A stretch of 16,266 bases of DNA from assembly GCF_001949145.1 (NCBI RefSeq), contig NW_019091753.1:47780-64045 (forward strand). The letters run 5' to 3'. The position numbers and the translations under genes were made by a program. This DNA comes from Acanthaster planci. Lineage: Eukaryota > Echinodermata > Asteroidea > Valvatida > Acanthasteridae. This document shows positions 1 to 7,730 of the stretch, in pieces; the first letter of the stretch is position 1, and each line of letters opens with the position of its first letter. The notes beneath the pieces were generated by a model. The model searched no databases. It was given only the letters and a program-made list of their open reading frames with translations, and had not been told where the DNA came from.

Positions 1-3
1 CGA

Positions 4-21
4 TGAGGAGCCGGCTCCTCA
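4..21. repeat. 18-bp perfect palindrome
   Basis: The sequence TGAGGAGCCGGCTCCTCA reads the same on both strands and is centred on CCGG. It is far more GC-rich than its surroundings. It lies about 70 bases upstream of a promoter-like cluster. It could be a protein-binding site or a cruciform seed, or it could be chance. No second copy is seen in the window. Confidence 0.8.
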
Positions 22-25
22 AATT

Positions 26-125
26 ATGCTAATGAGGTCACATCCAGCGTTCTGATTGGTCGAGAGGCTTGAAATGATTACGTAATATCGACTATACAGA
101 CGGGGTGCACTACTGAACTGCGACC
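26..125 (+). promoter_or_regulatory. promoter-like cluster upstream of the polymerase relic
   Basis: Four promoter-type motifs lie within 75 bases: an octamer-like ATGCTAAT (26-33), an inverted CCAAT box (ATTGG, 55-59), a perfect palindrome ATTACGTAAT (77-86) of the kind bound by bZIP factors, and a weak TATA-like CTATACA near 93-99. The order and spacing fit an RNA polymerase II promoter firing to the right, towards the polymerase relic that becomes readable at 323. No transcription evidence is available, and each motif alone is common by chance. Confidence 0.25.
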
Positions 126-322
126 GCGTATTTTTAACAACGAATCAATGATCAGTTTTTTGCTTCACACAAAAAGGAAATCGAATCAAAAGTGTTGTCT
201 GAATTACGATTCCAATGTCCAATTTATAAAAAGTAGGCCGGATCAAGGAGACACCGGTTTGGGGGTTTTGTTTTTTGCTTTGTTCGTTTTTTTTTTGTTT
301 TTTTTTTGGCGCAAAAGTCAGG

Positions 323-991
323 GTGTTCCAGGAGCAAGACGTCAAGAACATGTTGGAAGAACAGAAGGAACGACTCTTACACCAAATAGATCAATTTACC
401 CACAACGAATCGGGATGGGTACGGCGTTTTATATCAACGTCACGCGTTATGATCCGATGGGTGGTCCTTACATCAAATTACCCGAATACATAGAAAATAA
501 TAAAGCGGTTAGAAACATAAAAAAACGACGATTACGAACGCCTATGTCGGGCGATATGCGTAGCTGTTGGACTTTAGAAACAAATCCAAACTATCCAATT
601 AGCGAAGATAGAGCCACAATGTAGGCTACACAGCTGACGGGTTAAACTTTACAGACACTGACTTTCCCACGACTGTGTCCCAAATTTCACAAATCGAATC
701 GCAGAATGACTTGGTGTTTAATGTAAATGGATCACTTCCCCCCTCTATATTTCTAAAAACGTTTCAAATCAAGAACTCATCAATCTATTATACATTACCA
801 ACGGTTGTACGGCGCACTACTGTTGGATTAAAGATCTTTCCAGACTCACTTTGAGCATTATTAGCAACCACAACGGTAAAATATATCAATGCTTTAGATG
901 TCAATCCAATTTTAAAACCACCTACAAGTTAACTCGACACAAAAGAGATTGCCTTGGAATAGACGCGCCGCCTTCCAACGTCATATTATGA
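323..991 (+). pseudogene. Relic of the N-terminal region of a Maverick/Polinton-type DNA polymerase B
   Basis: Pieces of one protein can be followed through at least four frame changes. Visible in order are a charged helix ending in HNESGWV (to 421), then YDPMGGPYIKLPEYI (442-492), then KNDDYE (521-538) after a run of seven A's that shifts the frame, then LNFTDTDFPTTVSQI (642-686), then HYCWIKDLSRL (815-847). A Cys2-His-Cys finger follows, with Cys at 890 and 899, His at 938 and Cys at 950. From memory of the family, this order precedes the exonuclease and polymerase domains of type B polymerases annotated in invertebrate Maverick/Polinton-like elements. The catalytic domains themselves are not seen here; readable similarity ends at the stop at 989-991. 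There is also an in-frame stop at 575-577. It cannot make a protein. The exact element family is inferred and not tested. Confidence 0.62.
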
Positions 992-2193
992 ATATCCTGA
1001 ATGTCTGTCCATTGCTGGGAGAGGTTATTGCCGAACAGAGGACGCTTTATGGCCTCCTGTGCTGAACAAAGACTCACAAACTGGTGATTCAGTACAGGTT
1101 TCATGAATTCCTGGGACGGGGGTTTAGCTCGTACCTTGCGTAACCGATTACGACTAACCAGTCACACTCTGTTTTGTGATGCAAACCTTTTGATTGCCGT
1201 TAGCGCCGCATGCATGCTTCGAAAAATGGGCATGATGCTTTTGAGCAGTGGCTGTTGTTCTTTCTATAGTTTTATGCCTGTGGATCTGGTCCATGCAAAG
1301 TGTTCAGATTTTCCGATTAACTTGCGTGCATTCGAACTTCTCAGTGTTTGATGGTCGTTCAAAATTTTCAACTTTTTCGGTGGTTCCTCATCCTTGCTAC
1401 CGCTGCCAATTTGTCATCAGCATTCCCGCCGGAATCTTCCCCAGAGGACAGTTGTTCAGTTAATGGTGTCAAGTACCCCAGCTGAAGATTCACCTTTCTC
1501 TTCGCCTGTCTGAAGGAAAACGTCGACCGCCTTGTCAGGGACGACTGATGCGTCGCTTGACCAAACGTTTCGCAGTCAAGTCATGACTCTTGACTGTAGG
1601 CTTGCATGTCCTCGGTGATCACAGCCAATTGGTTCTGAATAGCCGAACATTCCTGTGGGGTAACACATCTGGGTGTTGGCCGCCTTGCTTTCCCAGGGGA
1701 CGCCGAGCATTTCAAATAGCGTGGGTTCCAATGACATGTTGTTTTTGAAAATCAACACTGAACCTTCTGGATATCGAGAAATACAGGTACAGGTGTATGT
1801 GTTATTCAACATTGTACACAAGTTGTTTGGTCACGACTTACTTCTAGGTGGTAACTTGGTGTCCTCCGGCATGACTGGTAGCCTTTTCTCACAAACAATC
1901 CCTATTGAACCGCAGAATGCCAAGGCTTTTACAAAAGCGTCACCAATCAACATTTACTACACTTGCCATGCTGTTTTTTTATGTTTTTGTAAATTACTTC
2001 ATACTTAGGCCTACAATGTATAACACAACAAATTATACGCATGCAAGTGTCCATAAATAGAAGGCATTTCAATGGCGTCCAAAACATTTGAATCATTTCT
2101 CTCGGGTTTTACGTGTTCAGAAATTTTGTGTAGTGATTGTTTTTAGTTGAAATCAACACGTGAAAATAATTTAAGTGCATTTTATCACGTCCT
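992..2193. other. Unassigned stretch after the polymerase relic
   Basis: No confident gene is seen. Open frames exist on both strands (plus 1673-2008, minus 1576-1821), but they overlap and none has a firm family match. One plus-strand peptide near 1812-1870 (HKLFGHDLLLGGNLVSS) faintly resembles a segment of Polinton penton-type capsid proteins. The same DNA read on the minus strand gives an equally open frame, so no call is made. A TAGGCCTA octamer lies at 2006-2013. The stretch may be further decayed material from the same large element. Confidence 0.4.
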
Positions 2194-2245
2194 GGTGGAT
2201 TGTTAAACGGCCAAGTGTCGAAAGACACGAAAGAGAACATCCACC
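2194..2245 (+). repeat. Nested hairpin with a GAAA tetraloop
   Basis: The outer stem pairs 2194-2204 with 2236-2245: ten base pairs with a single bulged T at 2201. The inner stem GTGTC/GACAC (2215-2219 with 2224-2228) closes a GAAA loop, a GNRA-type tetraloop if transcribed from the plus strand. An asymmetric internal loop separates the two stems. The shape suggests a folded RNA, but no known family fits (a hammerhead core was looked for and is absent). Confidence 0.5.
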
Positions 2246-2518
2246 TGATATACCATTACACCGTGAGAGAGAGTCGGGGGCCCCCTCAGGGAACAGAACT
2301 AGACCCCAAGGCTCATCGATAGGGTGCATCCCTCGACGAATTACTTGAAGTACAGCAGCGTTCATCAGAATGAAGGCATACCAAACTGTTAAATTAGACA
2401 GAGAGTGTAGACAGATTTAAGACTGGTTTAGAGGGTTGATTTAAAATTAAATACTCTCCCTAGTGACTTCTCCAAATTAGGGAACAAATTGGGCAAATTC
2501 CGTTTACTGGCCAACATA
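2246..2518. other. Unassigned spacer left of the Tc1-like element
   Basis: No gene or known repeat is recognised. A ten-base palindrome of five G then five C is at 2276-2285. The TA at 2517-2518 is the left target-site dinucleotide of the transposon that follows. Confidence 0.5.
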
Positions 2519-2542
2519 CGCTGTGTCCAAACTTATTATGCA
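2519..2542 (+). repeat. Left terminal inverted repeat of the Tc1-like element
   Basis: It matches the reverse complement of 4065-4088 in 23 of 24 positions; the single difference is the second base (G here, A at the other end). It is the presumed cleavage and binding end for the transposase. Similarity between the two ends stops soon after this block, so the inverted repeats are short. Confidence 0.9.
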
Positions 2543-2571
2543 AGTATGTGTCCAAGCTTATTATGCAAGTA
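2522..2571 (+). repeat. Tandem duplication of the left transposon tip
   Basis: A 25-base unit beginning TGTGTCCAA and ending CAAGTA occurs twice in a row (2522-2546 and 2547-2571), differing at one base (A versus G). The first copy is the terminal repeat itself. The right end of the element has no second copy, so the doubling is specific to the left end. Confidence 0.9.
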
Positions 2572-2750
2572 TGTGTTTCTGTTGAAGTAACACAACGTGT
2601 TCCATAATGCTCTGCATGCCTCAGTGGACATGTGAGAAATGCAATAGGAGAAGCATTGTCTGTAACTCATGAGATACAAGTCCAAATGTGCGGTTTTTTT
2701 CAGAAAACACTGTCCAGAGTTACTATGCAACAGTCCACTGTACAGTAAAG

Positions 2751-3730
2751 ATGGGTGAAAAGGGTGATCTCCAGCCTGCTGGAAAACAAAAAAAATTGTG
2801 CAGTTGCTTTATCAGGGCCAATCTACATTGGATAATGCCAAGTGCCTTTCCAGAGATCACCGTACTGTGAAAACATTTGTGGCAAATAGCGAAAGTGGTC
2901 GAAAAATGCAAGCTCAATCAAAATATCAAAAAAATAATGCCCGGCACCTTAGACAGATTCGCCGTCATGTTACCAGAAATCTTCTAGCAACCAGCAGAGA
3001 GGTATTCAAAGTATGCAAACTGCCCAAAGTATCCAGAACCACACGCTGTAAGACCTTACAGGAGGTTGCCAAGGTTCGAAAGGCTCAAAGACGACCACCT
3101 CTCAACAAAAACCAAAAAGCCAAACGCATTTCCTGGGCTGGAAAATATATGAAAATTGACTTTTCACGCGTTATTTTCACGGATGAGTGGAGAGCAACAC
3201 TGGATGGACCAGGTGGATGGGCCAGAGGAACTAGGTCGACAACAAGGTTGGGGCGGAGTCATGTTTTGGGCTGCTGTCGTTGGAGATCAGATGATTGGAC
3301 CATTTCGTGTTGAGGACGGTGTTAAACTGAACTCTGAAGGATAATGTGATCTTTTTAATGCCAACTTTATGCCATGGTGGAAGAAGCATCCGGCCAGACA
3401 ACGCAACCTGCTGATTTTCATGCACGTTAACGCACCTTCGCACGCATCCCGTTACACAAAAGCCTGGATGGAGCGCAACGGATTCAAGCAGGAACAGATC
3501 ATGGAGTGGCCTGCTTGTTCACCGGATTTAAATCCGATTGAGAACCTCTGGTCGGTGTTGAAGCAGACAATTTATGCTAATGGAGCAATACAACTCCAAG
3601 GATGCATTGTGGGATGCGATTAAGGAAGCAGCAGCACGTTTCGAAGGAAACAATAAACAATTTGACAAAATCAGTGGACAGCAGACTATTGAAAGTCATC
3701 AGCAAACAGGATGGCTATATTGATATGTGA
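2751..3730 (+). pseudogene. Tc1-family transposase pseudogene (DD37E type)
   Basis: The transposase would cut and paste the surrounding element. The likely start is the ATG at 2751 (MGEKGDLQPAGKQKK), followed by a frame change in an eight-A run (2788-2795). The helix-turn-helix DNA-binding region follows (KCLSRDHRTVK), then the arginine-rich linker. The first catalytic Asp is in VIFTDE (Asp codon 3182-3184). A frame change and an apparent loss of about a dozen residues lie near 3222-3235. A TAA stop at 3342-3344 stands where the family has an aromatic residue. The second catalytic Asp is replaced by Val (HVNAPSHAS, codon 3426-3428). The last motif SPDLNPIENLW is intact (Glu codon 3540-3542). 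Two further small shifts near 3586 and 3640 precede a stop at 3728-3730. About 326 codons remain, close to the usual 340. It cannot be functional. Confidence 0.9.
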
Positions 3731-3828
3731 CGTTTATTAGCATAAAATAGGATGCTCAGTGCAACCGTTTATTTTCTGTTTGTTGAGTTTCATTTTTGAT
3801 ATTTAAAAAAAAGTTACAATGACCTATA

Positions 3829-3952
3829 ATCTGGAGAAAATAATAAAATATGACTGCACTGCACACTTGTACTGTGTTGCATAATATCTCTGGACAGTAG
3901 AAAACAAGCACTGCGAAGAGATGACATATTATAGTGATCTGGAGAAAATAAT
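3829..3952 (+). repeat. 16-base direct repeat in the transposon 3' region
   Basis: The word ATCTGGAGAAAATAAT occurs at 3829-3844 and again at 3937-3952, 108 bases apart, between the transposase stop and the right terminal repeat. It may be a leftover of a local duplication or a subterminal motif; function unknown. Confidence 0.75.
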
Positions 3953-4064
3953 TGTTTGTACTCAATTTCATTTGCTAATGAACATATAAAATATAGTATT
4001 TGAAACCAGTAACTTTACCAAAAGTGGTGTTTTGCAATGGAATTTTAACACTGAACTTTGCATA

Positions 4065-4088
4065 TGCATAATAAGTTTGGACACAGTG
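4065..4088 (-). repeat. Right terminal inverted repeat of the Tc1-like element
   Basis: It reads TGCATAATAAGTTTGGACAC followed by AGTG, the inverted partner of 2519-2542, and is followed by the TA at 4089-4090. Unlike the left end, only a single copy of the unit is present. Confidence 0.9.
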
Positions 4089-4090
4089 TA

Positions 4091-4454
4091 GGATCAAGTC
4101 ACGAGGACATTCCGCTGTCTCTCCCACAACTTTTTGCGTCACAAAATATTTGAAATGACGAATGTTTTGTCTCCACGACAACGGGTCAAGTAACTATGAT
4201 CACACGGCTCATTTCCTTTGGTCAGAAAAAAATGGTGGGTATAATTTGTATACATCCAGAAGGGTGTTAAGCTGTGTTTTTATCTTTCAAATTCGCCGAT
4301 TTGATTAGTACATTATGCAAGCGAGCCGTGCAATTTATATTGGGCCTATTTGCTTTTACTCTTGCCTCATTTGAAATTATACATAACGTTTAAATAACAA
4401 CCTTCTTGGACAATACCACTTTTTAAGATTCAGATACTACAGACAACACCGTAT
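4091..4454. other. Unassigned spacer
   Basis: This is AT-rich sequence between the Tc1-like element and the telomere-motif foldback. Nothing in it is recognised on either strand. Confidence 0.5.
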
Positions 4455-4515
4455 CTTAACCCTAACCCTCCTCAATCCTCAAACAGGTGAAGGATTGAGG
4501 AGGGTTAGGGTTAAG
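4455..4515. repeat. Perfect 25-bp foldback carrying telomere-type hexamers
   Basis: Arms 4455-4479 and 4491-4515 are exact inverse complements over 25 bases, with an 11-base loop (4480-4490). The outer half of each arm holds AACCCTAACCCT or its complement AGGGTTAGGGTT, i.e. two copies of the animal telomere hexamer facing outward in opposite directions. The inner half (CCTCAATCCT) is not telomeric. No mismatch between the arms suggests recent formation or a copying mechanism that keeps the arms equal. The right arm runs directly into the left terminal repeat of the next element. Confidence 0.95.
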
Positions 4516-4848
4516 CTAGGTTTACACTATGTTCCCAGACTCTTCAAAACAATATTTTTTGGGCCTCCCACTCCAAGTTTTGTTACAGCCTATCACGTAC
4601 TGTAACATTTTGTTGCGTACACCCCGTTTTACTATGGTCTGATGGGTTTCTCGTCCGCGCTGTGACTGCGCCTTCGTTAAGGTTTTGGCCTTGGCGGTTT
4701 AAAAATCTGGCCGGGCATCCATGTCAATCACGGACTGTCACGTTTGCCCATCGTGTCTCCCCGCGTTGTCTCACATCCATGCCGTTTTGTCCACGGTGGC
4801 CAGAAATAAGATTGCCGTGGCCGCCGGGAACACAGTGTAAAACTAGCT
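4514..4848. mobile_element. Small non-autonomous element with 23-bp terminal inverted repeats
   Basis: The ends 4514-4536 and 4826-4848 match as inverted repeats in 21 of 23 bases (AGCTAG, then TTTACACT, then GTTCCC). The outermost AGCTAG is itself nearly palindromic, so the true boundary may be inside it, with TA or CTA as target duplication. The interior (about 290 bases) is unusually GC-rich in its right half (4655-4830) and holds no open frame that looks coding. A short hairpin TGTTACAG/CTGTAACA lies at 4581-4607. Size and layout fit a MITE; the superfamily is not decided. Confidence 0.72.
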
Positions 4849-6925
4849 CTAATGGCTTTGTTATGTTATGTTTTCACGCTTATTTTTTATTTGAGTACAT
4901 CTCAATCCAGTTTCAATCCAATCTGACTTTTTTACGACATTGTTCGTAGCCTCATGTGTGTCGGTACGCGTGCATGAAGCATGTTTTAGGAAAATGATGG
5001 TCTTTTGATTAGTTTGAACGATTTATGCCTGTAACTGTTTTTACTTATCTGCATTTTAGTAAACAACAGCTGCTCTTTTTTGAGCATCTGTTGGATTCCT
5101 GTATTGATTTTTCTGTTAAACGGCGAAAAGTCCCTTGGATTTGATTGGTTGCCAACTCTAGCAGTAACGGTGGCAGGCTGCCTAATGGGAGAATACCCTT
5201 GGTATACCAGTATCATTGTGTGATACAAAATACCCAAGTTACGCTTTCATTATGTATTCATTTATTCTCCAGGTTCCTTCCCAAGCAGTCCTATACTGGG
5301 GAATTTTTCTGTCCGCATCCTCTTTTTCCATACTGGTACAATTTACCCCTTCCAAAGAACTGCGAAGAGGCATATTTCACAACGTGGCAGGCTCGTTTCA
5401 TTCTTTGTCGTCAATCCTTTGCATAGTCCCTTATTCTGGTACCTCTCAACTTGGGTGGCCATTGAGAGGCCATTGGTAGGACGGTGTGCAAATAATAATA
5501 AATTGTTGAGGGGTGTACAATTCCGCCGACGTCCTAGTGTTCATTCAGACATTTTCAGTGATTGACCAAAAGAGTAACATCAAGTACATATGACTTGTCA
5601 TTGTGAAGGGTGATTCTGAGTAGGATCTGGTCTCGGCCTGAGTTTCGCTTACCAAGTCCGTTACACCACTCTTCACATATTAGAATTAGCCTAATGTAAC
5701 ACCATGTTTTTTTGGGGGGGATGAGTTATCGAGGTTTAGAGCTTTGTATGCCTAGTCTTCTACTGGGATGGGAAATCTCAAAAAGAAATAGGCCTACCCA
5801 TTATATCATTAATATCCGCTTTTATAAACAAGGCCGCACCTTTCAATTTTTCGGAGAGAGTATCCAGCAAGATGTTTATCTGGGGATACCGGGACCAATG
5901 GGAAGCTTGAGGCCAGGTTTCATTTTTTGGGGGTAACAGGTCCCGTCGACGCGCGTGGCAGCATGTTGTACTGTGAAATGAAATGATTCGTCGTGAATTG
6001 TGAGTTGGTTTGACTCTCAGATCTGCTCCAGCGAAAGGGGGAAGTGCCCGGCTGACGAAATTAAGAAAGAGGGCGCACGGACTTCATTCAAAAAGATCTG
6101 GACCCGTAGTTTCTCAATCAACGCGTGGTCATATCGTACCAAATTAAAAAGGTAACGCAAATGTTTACTCCCCATTGAAATTCAGTTTTGTTCGTGGCGG
6201 CAAAAGATACAATGGCAAACAGCAAACCAGTGCCTTTGTTTTCGGCACGGCAAAGAAATTGCTCCCGATGGCTTCTTTATGTAGGCCTAAAAATGCATTG
6301 CGAGTCTATTTTTAGGCTATGATTTACACTTTCTTCTTGTGTTCCCTAGTATTCATTCTTTATTTTAATTTCGTGTTAAGTTTTAATATCTACATTTTCC
6401 AGCGTTTCAGATTGTATCATTGTTTATCAGATTTTTCTATGGATAGTAAGGTATTTTTAAGCACGGCACCTGTTCCATTTGTTAAAATAAAGAAGAAACC
6501 CAGAGGAAATAAATATGGCGGATGAAATTAGCTTGGGATTAGTTTTCAAATTACCACAAAAGAACAGCTGCTTGACAAAATAATGCCAAAATGTTTCTAA
6601 TTCATAAATCTCATTTTACCATGTCCTAGGGCTTTTTAATGATTTTTGTTGCCATCCATACAACCAAAGTTATTTCAAAATTTAAATGTGGGTAATACAG
6701 AATCACTGTTTTTTCCCCCAAAGGTATATGTTCAAGGCAGAATCAAGTGGCAGGATAAAGGATGGTCTAATGTGTGCTCAGTTTTGGTATAAAACACAAG
6801 CATTTGTGGGCTGCCTGACCGAGAAGCGTGCAAAAGTATAATGTACCTGTTGGTTTTGGTTTGCCCATACACCATTTGAATGCTTCACCAAATTGGAACC
6901 AGGCTGGTAGCACGGATGAAAAAGC

Positions 6926-6957
6926 GGCTGGCGATGGCCAGCCATTTCGAAATGGCT
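6926..6957. repeat. Overlapping palindromes
   Basis: AGCCATTTCGAAATGGCT at 6940-6957 is a perfect 18-base palindrome centred on TTCGAA. It overlaps a second inverted repeat, GGCTGG (6926-6931) with CCAGCC (6938-6943). The 32-base block can therefore fold in two mutually exclusive ways. No copy is seen elsewhere in the window. Confidence 0.85.
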
Positions 6958-7347
6958 CTACGCTACTGTCTGTTCATCTTGTGATACGTTGTAGACTAAG
7001 GTAAGGTCCGATATTATTTTTCAACCGCTTCACAACAGCGTCTATACATAACGTTTGTTTGCGTCGTGTTTTATATGCCCGATACGTTTAATAGTTTATG
7101 GGGTGGTATCCAAAACAGCAAAAGAAAACGCAGTGTTCCATTATAAGTCTGGTTTGCAATTTGAGAGTCCTTTGCTTTTACATACACGCATATATTATTT
7201 AATGTCAATATTTATCTTCAACAAAAAGTTGGCAGGCAGGCACTGGACATGTGCAAAAATCAAGCGACTACCGGATACATGTACCTCGATCAGCCATGCC
7301 CATGGAGACTACGTGGCATCTCAAAATAAAACAGGCCGGTGCAGTGG

Positions 7348-7378
7348 GCAGAAGGAATGGTGCCGCCCATTCCTTGCC
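7348..7378. repeat. Hairpin, 9-bp perfect core stem
   Basis: AAGGAATGG (7352-7360) pairs with CCATTCCTT (7367-7375) across the six-base loop TGCCGC. Outer GGC/GCC pairing extends the stem beyond a two-base bulge. There is no T-run after it and no recognised role. Confidence 0.7.
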
Positions 7379-7596
7379 ACGCATCTTATACCTATTTCAC
7401 GCTTCAGTGTACAGTTGAAAGAATGTACTTTACAGCAGAGTGGGAACAGCTGCTAAAAGTCTAGTAGTGAATGACATTGTGATACGAAGCCATAGTAAAC
7501 CATAGACTTCTACGATCATCTGGTTTACAGTTCCCACATATTTGTATACAAGTATAATATAAAGTTTCCAGTTTTCCAGTTTTTATAACTTTAAAG

Positions 7597-7727
7597 TGAC
7601 TTGACTTGACTCGACCTGAGACCAAATGACTTGTGGCTTGATTTGTGACTGGCCGAAGTGACTTGTGATTTGGCTTGCAAAAATTGACTTACCACTTTTG
7701 ACCTGGAATTACAAAAAAATGACTTGC
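7597..7727 (+). repeat. Degenerate TGACTTG array
   Basis: The heptamer TGACTTG occurs exactly at 7597, 7602 (overlapping), 7627, 7659 and 7721. Near copies (TGACTCG, TGACTGG, TGACTTA, TGACCTG, GTGGCTTG) lie between them. The spacing is irregular. This looks like a decayed microsatellite or minisatellite of a GACTT-type unit. The open minus-strand frame over it is a by-product of the repeat. Confidence 0.7.
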
Positions 7728-7730
7728 TAC

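Larger units (their letters stand above)
2519..4088 (+). mobile_element. Tc1-like DNA transposon, full length but inactive
   Basis: The element is about 1.57 kb and is flanked by TA on both sides (2517-2518 and 4089-4090), the standard Tc1/mariner target duplication. The ends are inverted copies reading C(G/A)CTGTGTCCAAACTTATT and continuing ATGCA. A single transposase pseudogene fills the middle on the plus strand. The length, TA duplication and one-gene layout are those of the Tc1/mariner superfamily. The spacing between the second and third catalytic positions is 37 residues, which points to the DD37E type known in vertebrates and some invertebrates. Several frameshifts and a stop show that it is old. 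Confidence 0.92.
4849..7590. other. Long unassigned stretch
   Basis: No gene is recognised. Frames up to 133 codons occur (plus 7055-7456) but have no family features. A weak exon candidate is at 5273-5479: it follows a TTTATTCTCCAG acceptor-like site, and its frame includes a hydrophobic segment AVLYWGIFLSASSFSILVQF. TAGGCCTA occurs at 5789-5796 and 6282-6289. A short frame at 6319-6525 starts hydrophobic and ends basic (KIKKKPRGNK) but is not recognised. Palindromes are listed separately. The stretch is probably intergenic or intronic DNA. Confidence 0.45.

Noticed and set aside
148-624. Single 158-codon gene at the left end
   Set aside because: The first half is low-complexity T-rich sequence and the second half is one frame of the broken polymerase relic; real similarity jumps between frames.
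2194-2245. Hammerhead ribozyme
   Set aside because: A stem followed by CGAAAG is present, but the required CTGATGA-type core before the stem is replaced by CGGCCAA, and no matching third stem is seen.
4455-4515. True telomere or interstitial telomeric array
   Set aside because: Only two hexamers per arm, in opposite orientation, with non-telomeric sequence between; treated as a foldback.
7055-7456. 133-codon plus-strand gene
   Set aside because: No recognisable domain; a strong hairpin (7352-7375) lies within it and the composition is like the surrounding non-coding DNA.
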